Below, piece by piece: positions 28,238 through 36,435 of a stretch of 64,000 nt of DNA. Below the pieces are notes generated by a model that saw nothing but the letters and a program-made list of their open reading frames with translations, was not told where the DNA came from and did not search any database. A program made the position numbers and the translations under genes. The stretch is from JAXLVB01 sp046329195 (lineage in GTDB: Bacteria; Bacteroidota; Bacteroidia; Cytophagales; Spirosomataceae), in NCBI GenBank assembly GCA_046329195.1, contig JAXLVB010000002.1, positions 2,170,001 to 2,234,000 of the forward strand. The letters run 5' to 3'. Position 1 is the first letter of the stretch; each line of letters starts with the position of its first letter.

Positions 28238-29938
28238 ATGAAATTCAATATCAAAAAATCAATCGTACTTGCTAGCACGCTACTCTTCATGATGGTAGGC
28301 CAATCATGTAAAGACGTGCTGAAAGAGGAGGTTATCTCCAACATCGGTAGCGATTACCTCAATACAGCGGCTGGTTGGAACGCTGCCGTGAATGCATCTT
28401 ACTCTACCCTCAGAGACTATTATGGAACTCAACAGGGTCTAACCTTTACCGAATACGGTACTGATATTTATGCTACTGGTGCCGATGGAGGTTACAAAGG
28501 ATTCCATTTTTATGACAACCAGCTCAACGCTACTGTTGACTGGGTAGCTAGTGTTTGGGATGCGCTCTATCGTGGTATCAATACCTGTAACGCCGTGATT
28601 GACCGTGCTAAAAATATTTCTGGTGTAACTGATGCCGTTAAAAACCAACGAGTTGCTGAATGTAGAGCTTTACGTGGATGGTACTATTTCTTACTTTACA
28701 TGCACTGGGGCGGCGTTGACTTGCGCTTGACCGAAACTCTTGCACCTACAAAAGCAACTTCACGTGCCTCTGACAAAGCCATGTATGATGCCATTATTGC
28801 TGACCTTGAAGCAGCCTTGCCAGCATTGGAAGCAAAAAGAGCATCATCAGACTATGGCCGTCTAACAAAGCCTGCTGTTGAGCACCTTTTAGGCTATGTG
28901 TATTTGACTCGCAACAACTCCTCTTCAAAAGGTGCAGATGATGTAAACAAAGCCATCACTTATCTTTCTGATGTAATCAACGGTGGCTATGGCTTCACGT
29001 TGTTGCCTGATTTTGCAAGTGTGTTTGACGAAAACAACCAAAATCACAATGAAGTAGTATGGGCTGTGCAATACACTACTGACCCTACTACCAACACGCC
29101 TGCTCAAGATAACAATGGTAACACAGGTGGTAACAACCTACACTTGTTCTTTGGTGCACAATACGACGTTCAGGCTGCTATGCAACGTGATGTGTTCTAT
29201 GGTCGTCCGTTCAAGCGTTTGCGTCCAACTCAGTATTTAATTGAGAAAGTGTTTGCAGACAAAACAAACGATACTCGCTTCAAGAAGTCGTTCCGTGATA
29301 CTTGGCTTTGTAACAAACCTGGCACTTATTCGGCTTTTGCATTGGATAACTCGAAAACCGGTTCGATTACCTTCAAAGCAGGTGATACCACCATGTTTAT
29401 CTCGCCAGTAGAGATTCCAAAAGAAGTTCGTGCCAAAAAGCCTTATCAAGTAATTGTACCAAGCTTTGCTGGCGGTACTTTCTTCAACGAAGCCGTATTC
29501 TTTACCCTTACTAAGTTTTTTGATACCAAGCGTCCAGACCTTACCTACACACATGGTAGTCGTGACTTCTACGTAGCCCGTTTGGCCGATACGTATTTGC
29601 TTTTGGCCGAAGCTCAGCTGTTGGCTGGTAAGCGTGCTGATGCCTTAGCGAGCATCAACAAAGTACGTCAGCGTGCTGCTGCTGCTGGTAAAGACATCAC
29701 TATCAAAGACGCTGATTTAACCATAGACTTCATTATGGAAGAACGTGCTCGTGAATTAGCCGGTGAGCAAATCCGTTGGTTAGACTTGAAGCGTTGGGGT
29801 AAATTGGTAGAGCGTGTAAAACTCTACAACCCTCAAGCTGCTCCTAACATTAAGGATATTCACAATGTCCGTCCAATCCCACAAGCGCAGATTGACCGTT
29901 CAGAAAATGGTGGATTCGCACAAAACCCTGGATACTAA
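28238..29938 (+). CDS. SusD/RagB-family surface glycan-binding lipoprotein
   Basis: Lipoprotein signal with lipobox Cys at residue 24 (MVGQSC). The TPR-containing SusD fold is shown by WNAAVNASYSTLRDYYGTQ, WDALYRGINTCNAVIDRA, CRALRGWYYFLLYMHWGGVDL and the C-terminal MEERARELAGEQIRWLDLKRWGKL. It forms the lid on the SusC transporter encoded upstream. Length of 566 is normal. A strong terminator hairpin begins 24 bp after the stop, so the susCD transcript probably ends here and the next gene needs read-through or its own promoter. Confidence 0.97.
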   Translation: MKFNIKKSIVLASTLLFMMVGQSCKDVLKEEVISNIGSDYLNTAAGWNAAVNASYSTLRDYYGTQQGLTFTEYGTDIYATGADGGYKGFHFYDNQLNATVDWVASVWDALYRGINTCNAVIDRAKNISGVTDAVKNQRVAECRALRGWYYFLLYMHWGGVDLRLTETLAPTKATSRASDKAMYDAIIADLEAALPALEAKRASSDYGRLTKPAVEHLLGYVYLTRNNSSSKGADDVNKAITYLSDVINGGYGFTLLPDFASVFDENNQNHNEVVWAVQYTTDPTTNTPAQDNNGNTGGNNLHLFFGAQYDVQAAMQRDVFYGRPFKRLRPTQYLIEKVFADKTNDTRFKKSFRDTWLCNKPGTYSAFALDNSKTGSITFKAGDTTMFISPVEIPKEVRAKKPYQVIVPSFAGGTFFNEAVFFTLTKFFDTKRPDLTYTHGSRDFYVARLADTYLLLAEAQLLAGKRADALASINKVRQRAAAAGKDITIKDADLTIDFIMEERARELAGEQIRWLDLKRWGKLVERVKLYNPQAAPNIKDIHNVRPIPQAQIDRSENGGFAQNPGY

Positions 29939-29960
29939 TTTATCCACAATTATATAATTT

Positions 29961-29998
29961 AGTGGCGGATGGATACTATACCATCCGCCACTTTTTTT
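29961..29998 (+). terminator. Rho-independent terminator after susD
   Basis: A 12-bp stem (29961-29972 with 29981-29992; arm gtggcggatgg plus the outer A-T pair), 8-nt loop (atactata) and a run of seven T's. It would separate susCD from the isomerase gene. It also contains the upstream ATG (29969) of the longest isomerase reading frame, which is therefore not the real start. Confidence 0.9.
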
Positions 29999-30013
29999 AA
30001 CTCCTCTATTCTC

Positions 30014-30928
30014 ATGAATCATTTCGTTTCTCGCAGAGATTTCCTACAACAGTTAAGCCTATTGGCAGGGGCTTCGTTGCTAAGCCTCGAAGCAGAGGCT
30101 AAAAAAGCTAATATCCAGATGGGCTATTCGGCCATTACATGGGGCGGTAAAGACGACGTTGCTATTAAAGAAATCGCTTCGTTGGGCTTTCCGGGTATTC
30201 AGCTAAGAGCCAATACCTTTGGTCCATACCGCAACAAAGTCTCCGAATTGAAAGACCTCATAGAAGCCAATCACCTCAAACTAGCGATGTTTTCGAGTGG
30301 AAACATCGAAGTGGATCCTGCCAAGCGTCAAAGCACCATTGATATGCACGTAGCCCATGCCAGTTTTGTGAAAGCTTTGGGTGGTAGTGCTATCCAAATG
30401 ACCAATTCGCTCCGTAAAGGTGGCGTAGCTCCTACTACCGACGAACTCAAGCAACTCACTGCTGTAATGAATGAAGTAGGCAAACAAACGGCTGATTTAG
30501 GAGTGCAAGCCGTCTATCATAACCACATGGCACAATGGGGCGAAACACCCGAAGAAGTCGATGTGATTGTAAATGAGATGAACCCTAAATATGTAAAATT
30601 GCTGCTGGATGTGGCTCATTATCACCAAGGTGGCGGCAAACCTGCTGATGCTGTGCTCAAATACAAAAGCATTATTCACAGCTTACACATCAAAGACACC
30701 ATGTGCCCTTTGCCTGACAAACCAAATGACCCCAAAGCCTACCGATTTGTCGAATTAGGTCGTGGTAATGTTGACTTGGTAGCGGTCTTCAATAACCTAC
30801 GTAAGATTAATTTCAAAGGTTGGGCTGTAGTGGAATTAGACGGTGTGCCCGAAAAAGAGAAGACGCCTTTACAATGTGCAGGTATTAGTAAGCAGTTTTT
30901 GATAGAAAAGGCTGGCATTAAACTGTAA
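30014..30928 (+). CDS. sugar phosphate isomerase/epimerase family TIM-barrel protein
   Basis: The longest frame begins at 29969 inside the terminator stem. The ATG at 30014 gives a sensible N-terminus with a twin-arginine-like signal (MNHFVSRRDFLQQLSLLAGASLLSLEAEA), 304 residues. The rest is an AP-endonuclease-2 type TIM barrel: QMGYSAITWGGKDDVAIKEI, then AVYHNHMAQWGETPEEVDVI, LLLDVAHYHQGGG and SLHIKD, ending in WAVVELDGVPEK. His, Asp and Glu in these motifs normally bind the metal. Exported isomerases of this family occur beside Gfo/Idh/MocA oxidoreductases and DUF1080 proteins, matching a 3-keto-sugar route; substrate unknown. Confidence 0.9.
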   Translation: MNHFVSRRDFLQQLSLLAGASLLSLEAEAKKANIQMGYSAITWGGKDDVAIKEIASLGFPGIQLRANTFGPYRNKVSELKDLIEANHLKLAMFSSGNIEVDPAKRQSTIDMHVAHASFVKALGGSAIQMTNSLRKGGVAPTTDELKQLTAVMNEVGKQTADLGVQAVYHNHMAQWGETPEEVDVIVNEMNPKYVKLLLDVAHYHQGGGKPADAVLKYKSIIHSLHIKDTMCPLPDKPNDPKAYRFVELGRGNVDLVAVFNNLRKINFKGWAVVELDGVPEKEKTPLQCAGISKQFLIEKAGIKL

Positions 30929-30944
30929 CAATATTTGTATTGTG

Positions 30945-31241
30945 CTATAAAATACCACGATACAAATCTTGCATTGAAAACTGTTGGTCAAGCACGGGCA
31001 CGGTATCTGTAAGGTCCACGAAGTCTAAATTGAGCCATTTGTGGATGCCTTCTTTAAGGTAAGTGGTCACATAAGGCTCTTTTTGACTTACAAAAATGAT
31101 TTGCTGAAGCGAATCAATGGTTTTGTAGCGAGCCAGTTTGTCACCAAAATCATCGTGGAAAGTAGCATCTGATTGTACTTCTACAATCACGATGGGGTTC
31201 AGAATGGTTGCTTTAGACTCCTGCCCATTAGGCTTGGTCAT
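30945..31241 (-). pseudogene. truncated Uma2-family gene fragment
   Basis: A 98-residue frame that aligns only with the C-terminal half of Uma2 proteins: NPIVIVEVQSDATFHDDFGDKLARYKTI holds the family Glu and Lys, followed by QIIFVSQKEPYVTTYL. The N-terminal half with the conserved DYEPDL-type Asp is missing, an in-frame stop lies 4 codons upstream of the ATG, and no missing half is seen in the other frames up to the PmoA-like gene. Probably a remnant; the full-length paralogues are at 20705-21367 and 55643-56302. Confidence 0.6.
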
Positions 31242-31336
31242 ATGGTAGCATCAAGAACTTTCATGGACTGCTGGTTAATTTTGAGTAAATATAATTTTTA
31301 AAAGCGTATTTCAATTTTTGTAACATCACTCAACTC

Positions 31337-32377
31337 ATGAAAAAACTTATTTTTTGTGCACTTGGTTTGTTTGGATTAACTCAGGCCCAAGCTCAACGAA
31401 TCAAACTTAGCCACGACACCAAAAACAAAAAAGTAGATGTGGTAGTGGATGGCACTCCGCTCACTAGTTACATTTATCCAAGCGAAGAAATTCTCAAGAA
31501 ATCGGTATTGTTTCCGCTTCGTACGGCTAAAGGAACGGTTATTACGAGAGGCTACCCGATGGAGCCTCGTGCCGGTGAGCGGGTAGATCATCCGCACCAT
31601 GTGGGCATGTGGCTCAACTATGAGGATGTCAATGGCTTTGATTATTGGAATAATTCTACGGCTATAAAACCTGAAGACCGCAAGAAAAAATACGGCACGA
31701 TTCGCCACACAGGAATCACCGAAATGAAATCAGGCAATGATAAAGGTACCCTCGTCGTCACTGCCGACTGGGTATCGGCTGATGGAACGGGTGACTTAAC
31801 CCTGAAAGAAACAACTACTTATCTATTTTCAGGAAAAGGGAATCAGCGTATCATTGACCGAATCACTACGCTCACAGCACAACGAGATGTTTCGATGCCA
31901 GACGTAAAAGACGGTATGTTTGCCATCCGTGTAGCTCGCCAACTGGAGCACCCCTCCGACAAACCCGATGTGTTTGTAGATGCCAATGGAATTGAAACCA
32001 AGGTTGACAAACTAGATAACACAGGTATTGTGGGTAACTATCGTAGCAGCGAAGGCATCGAGGGCGAAAAAGTATGGAGTACTCGTGGAAAATGGGTGAA
32101 TCTTCGTGGAAAAATTGGCAACGAAGATATTTCGCTTGCCATCATTGACCACCCCAAAAACGTAAGCTATCCAACTTATTGGCACGCTCGTGGTTATGGT
32201 CTTTTTGCAGCCAATCCGCTGGGAGCAAAGGTTTTTACAAATGGAAAAGAAACGCTTAATTTCAAATTAGCTAAAGGGCAGTCGGTTACCTTCCGTTATC
32301 GTACCGTTATTACCTCAGGCCAAGCTTCTGACCAAGAACTAAACAAGTTGGCAGAGCAGTTTGCTCAAATGAATTAA
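31337..32377 (+). CDS. PmoA-like (DUF6807) family exported protein
   Basis: Signal peptide MKKLIFCALGLFGLTQAQAQ. The body matches the 'methane oxygenase PmoA' family found in Bacteroidota and Planctomycetes: YIYPSEEILKKSVLFPLRTAKGTVITRGYP, then the signature DHPHHVGMWLNYEDVNGFDYWNN, and IIDHPKNVSYPTYWHARGYGLFAANPLGA. Despite the name there is no link to methane oxidation. Members are usually found with sugar oxidoreductases, isomerases and DUF1080 proteins, as here. Three closely spaced His residues (HPHH) could bind metal. A strong terminator follows. Confidence 0.85.
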   Translation: MKKLIFCALGLFGLTQAQAQRIKLSHDTKNKKVDVVVDGTPLTSYIYPSEEILKKSVLFPLRTAKGTVITRGYPMEPRAGERVDHPHHVGMWLNYEDVNGFDYWNNSTAIKPEDRKKKYGTIRHTGITEMKSGNDKGTLVVTADWVSADGTGDLTLKETTTYLFSGKGNQRIIDRITTLTAQRDVSMPDVKDGMFAIRVARQLEHPSDKPDVFVDANGIETKVDKLDNTGIVGNYRSSEGIEGEKVWSTRGKWVNLRGKIGNEDISLAIIDHPKNVSYPTYWHARGYGLFAANPLGAKVFTNGKETLNFKLAKGQSVTFRYRTVITSGQASDQELNKLAEQFAQMN

Positions 32378-32406
32378 ACTACCTGTTTTACTTAATCACC
32401 TGTTAG

Positions 32407-32436
32407 CCCAATGGTTCTGCAACCATTGGGTTTTTG
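32407..32436 (+). terminator. Rho-independent terminator after the PmoA-like gene
   Basis: Perfect 10-bp stem (cccaatggtt, 32407-32416, with 32421-32430), tetraloop ctgc, then TTTTTGTTTTT. It lies 30 bp past the stop codon. Confidence 0.9.
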
Positions 32437-32460
32437 TTTTTAGCAATCTTATAAAAACAA

Positions 32461-32500
32461 AAAAAGTAGTCAATTTTATTTAAATTTGACTACTTTTTTT
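32461..32500. terminator. second, bidirectional-looking hairpin
   Basis: A 13-bp stem (aaaaagtagtcaa, 32461-32473, pairing with 32486-32498) with flanking A-run and T-run, 30 bp after the first terminator. The gap it sits in (32378-32643) contains no gene. Confidence 0.6.
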
Positions 32501-32643
32501 ATATATTTACAAAATAATTATATCGAATTGTCACTTGCTTTTTGCAAACTTGATTATTTAGAATAAACTATATTCTTAACGGCTTTTCAAGTTGCTTAAG
32601 TAGCTTTAGTCTTTATCAAGCATTCTCTTCAGTATCAATCGCC

Positions 32644-33705
32644 ATGGATAAGTCAACGTATTACAAAGGCAGAGGTGCTCAACTTAACACCTCTAATCGG
32701 TTTTTATCGCATCATTATGAGGCAGATGAGGAAGTGGCTTTAATAGGTGAATACCTTCCTCCTCCCAAGGTAAAAACTCAATTTATTACCGAACACGCCA
32801 AGAAAGTTGTTAATTTTATTGAAAGCCCCGATATGTACGGGATGCGGTATGTCAACCCTTATCAAGGCTGCGAACATGGTTGCATTTACTGCTACGCACG
32901 CAATTCGCATGAGTATTGGGGATTTTCGGCTGGATTAGACTTTGAGAGTAAAATCATGGTCAAAAAAAATGCCCCCTCGCTGGTAGAAAAAGCATTTCAG
33001 TCCAAAAAATGGGAAGGCACACCCCTTAGTTTGGCAGGTAATACCGACTGCTATCAGCCAGCCGAGAAGATATTTCGGCTGACTCGAAGTATTTTAGAGG
33101 TTTGCTTACGTTACCGAAATCCGGTGGGTATTCTGACTAAGAACGCCTTAGTCTTGCGTGATTTGGATGTATTAGTACAACTGGCCCAACTCAATCTTGT
33201 TCATGTGTTTGTGTCTATCACTACCTTAAACGAGCCACTCCGATTAGTCATGGAACCCCGGACGGTAACGGCCTCTCAGCGGCTCAAGGTATTGAGCAAA
33301 CTCACCCAAGCTGGTATTCCAACGGGGATTATGACGGCGCCTATCATTCCAGGATTGACAGACCATGAGATTCCGGCCATGATTCAAGCAGGCGCCGAAG
33401 CGGGTGCTCTTACGGCTGGCTATACAGTTGTGCGGCTGAATGGCTCTATTGCTACGATTTTTGAAGATTGGATTCGAAAAAATTTCCCCGACCGAGCCGA
33501 TAAGGTGCTCAACCAAATTAAAGCTTGTCATGGCGGACAACTCAATGATTCTCGCTTTGGAGTCAGAATGAAGGGTGAGGGTGTCTATGCCGAGCATATT
33601 GCCCAACTGCACCGAATGGCTCGGCATAAGTACATGAATGGCAGAAAGTTACCACCGTTTGATACATCGCTTTTTATGCGAAATGGGCAGCTGAACCTAT
33701 TTTGA
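32644..33705 (+). CDS. PA0069-type (SPL-like) radical SAM protein
   Basis: Radical SAM enzyme of the spore-photoproduct-lyase-like PA0069 family. The [4Fe-4S] cluster motif is at C76-x3-C80-x2-C83 in NPYQGCEHGCIYCYAR, followed by EYWGFSAGLDFESKI. Other family marks: PLSLAGNTDCYQPAEKIFRLTR, ILTKNALVLRDLDVL, VSITTLNE and MTAPIIPGLTDHEIP. Length of 353 is typical. The substrate is unknown. It stands alone, with recA on the opposite strand downstream. Confidence 0.93.
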   Translation: MDKSTYYKGRGAQLNTSNRFLSHHYEADEEVALIGEYLPPPKVKTQFITEHAKKVVNFIESPDMYGMRYVNPYQGCEHGCIYCYARNSHEYWGFSAGLDFESKIMVKKNAPSLVEKAFQSKKWEGTPLSLAGNTDCYQPAEKIFRLTRSILEVCLRYRNPVGILTKNALVLRDLDVLVQLAQLNLVHVFVSITTLNEPLRLVMEPRTVTASQRLKVLSKLTQAGIPTGIMTAPIIPGLTDHEIPAMIQAGAEAGALTAGYTVVRLNGSIATIFEDWIRKNFPDRADKVLNQIKACHGGQLNDSRFGVRMKGEGVYAEHIAQLHRMARHKYMNGRKLPPFDTSLFMRNGQLNLF

Positions 33706-33851
33706 GACGGCACTTTGTGATGAGTTTCTACAACTACCTAAATTTTTGTAAGATCGCAATATGCATCCGTTAAATACCTATGAATCAAGACTAATCATCA
33801 AATAGACCACAAAGTCATTCATAATAAGCATAGCTCCGTTTTGGGCTAAAT

Positions 33852-33886
33852 AAAAAAGGTACGAAGCATTGAGCGCTCGTACCTTT
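33852..33886 (-). terminator. Rho-independent terminator of recA
   Basis: Stem aaaggtacga (33855-33864) pairs with 33877-33886. Read on the minus strand it ends in a run of six U's (33852-33857). It lies about 30 bp beyond the recA stop. Confidence 0.85.
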
Positions 33887-33918
33887 CTTATTACTTGCAT
33901 TTGACAACCAACCAATGA

Positions 33919-34986
33919 TCAATCTGGCGATCCGTCATCTTCGATATTTTCGCCTTCTTTATCCAGAAGAGCCTCAGCATCGCCTTTTACTTTGTCTTTG
34001 ATTTTGGCTTCAAGGGCATCCATCAAGTCTGGGTTTTCTTTGATTACTTCTTTTGCAGCATCTCGGCCTTGTGCCAGTTTGTTGCCATCATAACTAAACC
34101 ACGAACCTGATTTTTTGATGATTTCGAGCTCAACGGCCAAGTCAAGTACTTCGCCTACCTTTGAGATCCCCTCGCCATACATGATGTCGAATTCAACTTG
34201 ACGGAACGGAGGTGCCAATTTGTTTTTCACCACCTTCACCTTTGTGCGGTTACCCATTACATCGTCTCCATCTTTGATTTGGGTACTGCGACGAATATCT
34301 AAACGCACCGATGCATAAAACTTCAAGGCATTACCACCAGTGGTAGTTTCAGGATTACCGAACATTACACCCAATTTATCACGCAATTGGTTGATGAATA
34401 TACAGCAACAACCTGTTTTATTAATCGTACCGGTGAGTTTACGAAGCGCCTGGCTCATCAACCGAGCCTGTAAGCCCATTTTAGAATCGCCCATGTCGCC
34501 TTCTAGTTCGGCTTTGGGTACAAGTGCCGCTACCGAGTCAATTACAATGATGTCAATCGCTCCCGAACTAATGAGATGCTCGGCAATTTCTAAGGCTTGC
34601 TCGCCATAGTCAGGCTGTGAGATGAGTAGGTTCTGAGTATCAATTCCTAACTTCTGTGCATAGGTGCGGTCAAAGGCGTGTTCAGCATCAATAAAGGCGG
34701 CTAAACCACCGTTTTTTTGAGCTTCGGCAATACAATGCAACGCAATGGTGGTTTTACCCGACGATTCAGGGCCATAAATTTCGACAATACGCCCACGAGG
34801 TACTCCGCCGATGCCAAGGGCCAAGTCAAGCCCCAACGAACCTGTCGAAATCACAGGAATGTCCATCACCTTCGAGTCGGATAGGCGCATTACTGTCCCT
34901 TTTCCAAAGGCTTTATCTAACTTTTCAATGGTTGTTTGCAGCGATTTCAGTTTGTCTTTTACTTCTGCGTTTTCTTGTTTTGCCAT
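33919..34986 (-). CDS. recA: recombinase RecA
   Basis: The longest frame starts at 35091, but the leading 35 residues are not RecA-like; the ATG at 34986 (MAKQENAEVKDKLKSL) fits the family and gives 355 residues. Visible landmarks: LDKAFGKGTVMRLSD, Walker A GPESSGKT, MGLQARLMSQALRKLTG, loop L2 region FINQLRDKLGVMFGNPETTTGGNALKFYAS and IKEGISK-like YGEGISKVGEVLD. RecA carries out strand exchange in homologous recombination. In-frame continuation through the preceding AT-rich leader is chance. No LexA-type SOS box was recognised. Confidence 0.98.
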   Translation of the reverse strand: MAKQENAEVKDKLKSLQTTIEKLDKAFGKGTVMRLSDSKVMDIPVISTGSLGLDLALGIGGVPRGRIVEIYGPESSGKTTIALHCIAEAQKNGGLAAFIDAEHAFDRTYAQKLGIDTQNLLISQPDYGEQALEIAEHLISSGAIDIIVIDSVAALVPKAELEGDMGDSKMGLQARLMSQALRKLTGTINKTGCCCIFINQLRDKLGVMFGNPETTTGGNALKFYASVRLDIRRSTQIKDGDDVMGNRTKVKVVKNKLAPPFRQVEFDIMYGEGISKVGEVLDLAVELEIIKKSGSWFSYDGNKLAQGRDAAKEVIKENPDLMDALEAKIKDKVKGDAEALLDKEGENIEDDGSPD

Positions 34987-35250
34987 ATTTGTATAGGAGC
35001 TAAATGTTAGGATAAAAGTACAACTTCTTTGTGAATCTACCAAGCAATTTATCAATTTTAGATAAAAAAAATATTCAAAATCAATTATCAAAGCTACTAA
35101 ACTTAGTCAAAAGCGACACTTTATGGTCAGATTCAGGTTTTTACACTCAAAAAGGCGTTTTTCTACCTTGACAACAGTCCTGGCATCTTGTTGTCAGTTG
35201 CACAGGTAATGGGGTTTTTGATTACATTTGTCTGAACTCAGCTTTCTTGT

Positions 35251-36387
35251 ATGCCCTCATTGATTCGTATCGGCCTCTTGCTTTGTGGTGTTCTGTCGTC
35301 GTGGCTCGTAAAAGCCCAACTCAACAACCAAGTGTTTGAAGACCGGTTCACTGTTGTTCCTGCCCAAAATCAACAAATTCGCTTTCAATTTTATAGTTTG
35401 AGTTTTTTACGCAACACCGAATACTTCAATTCTATTGTCAAAGGCCGTACTTTGTTCGGGAATCTGTTTAACCCCAAACTCATCTATCAACCTTCGGCTC
35501 ATGTACGTATTGAAGCAGGTCTGTATGCTTGGAAAGACTTTGGGAATAGTACGTTTAGCCAACTTGCACCTACTTTTACGGTCAAAATCAAAAAAGATTC
35601 GTTACAGTTTCTGTTTGGTACGCTCGAAGGCAGCCTCAACCACCGCCTTATCGAACCGCTTTATCAGTTTGACCGAGTCATTACCAATCGTCTCGAAAAT
35701 GGGGTTCAGTTGCTCTATCAAAAGCCACGCTTTTACCTTGATACTTGGATTGACTGGCAGCGCATGATTTATGAACAATCGCCGTTTCAAGAAGAAATTG
35801 TGGCCGGGACTCATTCCTATTATGACTTGGTAACGCTTCCAAGCTGGAAATTGAGTGCCATTTTTCAGAGCACCATCAAGCATCAAGGCGGACAAATCAA
35901 TACAGGTGGAGGAACAATTAGTACCACCTTCAATACAGCGCTTGGCCTGCGCTTTCGCTGGAACAATGCGGCTGATGCTTTTCTAAAAAGCTTCAGCTCT
36001 GAGAATCACTGGGTTCATCTTCAGAGTGATAATAAAGCCCTACTTTTCAGACAAGGGAATGGGTTGTATCTCAACACTTGGGCGCATTTTAAGCCATTTG
36101 ATCTGATGCTTAGTTATTGGAATGGCCACAACTATGCCTCCCCTATCGGTGGCGACTTGTACCAATCGCTCTCACAAGATTTTAATCAACCTACTTATAC
36201 CGAACCTAACCGTAAACTACTGATTGTAAGACTCATTAAAGAATGGCCGGTATTGCCTAATTTATGGATGAGTTTTCGATTTGAGCCCTATTTTGACCTC
36301 AACAACGGCCTTTTTGAACATGCTGAGGGCTTGTATTTAGTATATAAAGGTGATTGGAAATTGGGGAAGAAAGAACCCAAAAACTAA
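35251..36387 (+). CDS. outer-membrane beta-barrel (porin-like) protein, function unknown
   Basis: Signal peptide MPSLIRIGLLLCGVLSSWLVKAQ, then about 355 residues of alternating aromatic strands (RIEAGLYAWKDFGN, PRFYLDTWIDWQRMIYE, DLMLSYWNGHNYASP) and a C-terminal beta-strand region (EGLYLVYKGDWKLG). It has no plug and no recognised family. It is divergent from recA (265 bp apart from the recA ATG) and convergent with the MscS gene. Confidence 0.75.
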   Translation: MPSLIRIGLLLCGVLSSWLVKAQLNNQVFEDRFTVVPAQNQQIRFQFYSLSFLRNTEYFNSIVKGRTLFGNLFNPKLIYQPSAHVRIEAGLYAWKDFGNSTFSQLAPTFTVKIKKDSLQFLFGTLEGSLNHRLIEPLYQFDRVITNRLENGVQLLYQKPRFYLDTWIDWQRMIYEQSPFQEEIVAGTHSYYDLVTLPSWKLSAIFQSTIKHQGGQINTGGGTISTTFNTALGLRFRWNNAADAFLKSFSSENHWVHLQSDNKALLFRQGNGLYLNTWAHFKPFDLMLSYWNGHNYASPIGGDLYQSLSQDFNQPTYTEPNRKLLIVRLIKEWPVLPNLWMSFRFEPYFDLNNGLFEHAEGLYLVYKGDWKLGKKEPKN

Positions 36388-36435
36388 TGCCTATCAAACC
36401 GCTATCATCAAGAAAAAATTAGAGTCAGCACCTCC

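Noticed and set aside
29969..30013. Extra 15 N-terminal residues of the isomerase
   Set aside because: They would be encoded by a terminator stem and T-run; the ATG at 30014 is followed by a proper twin-arginine-like signal.
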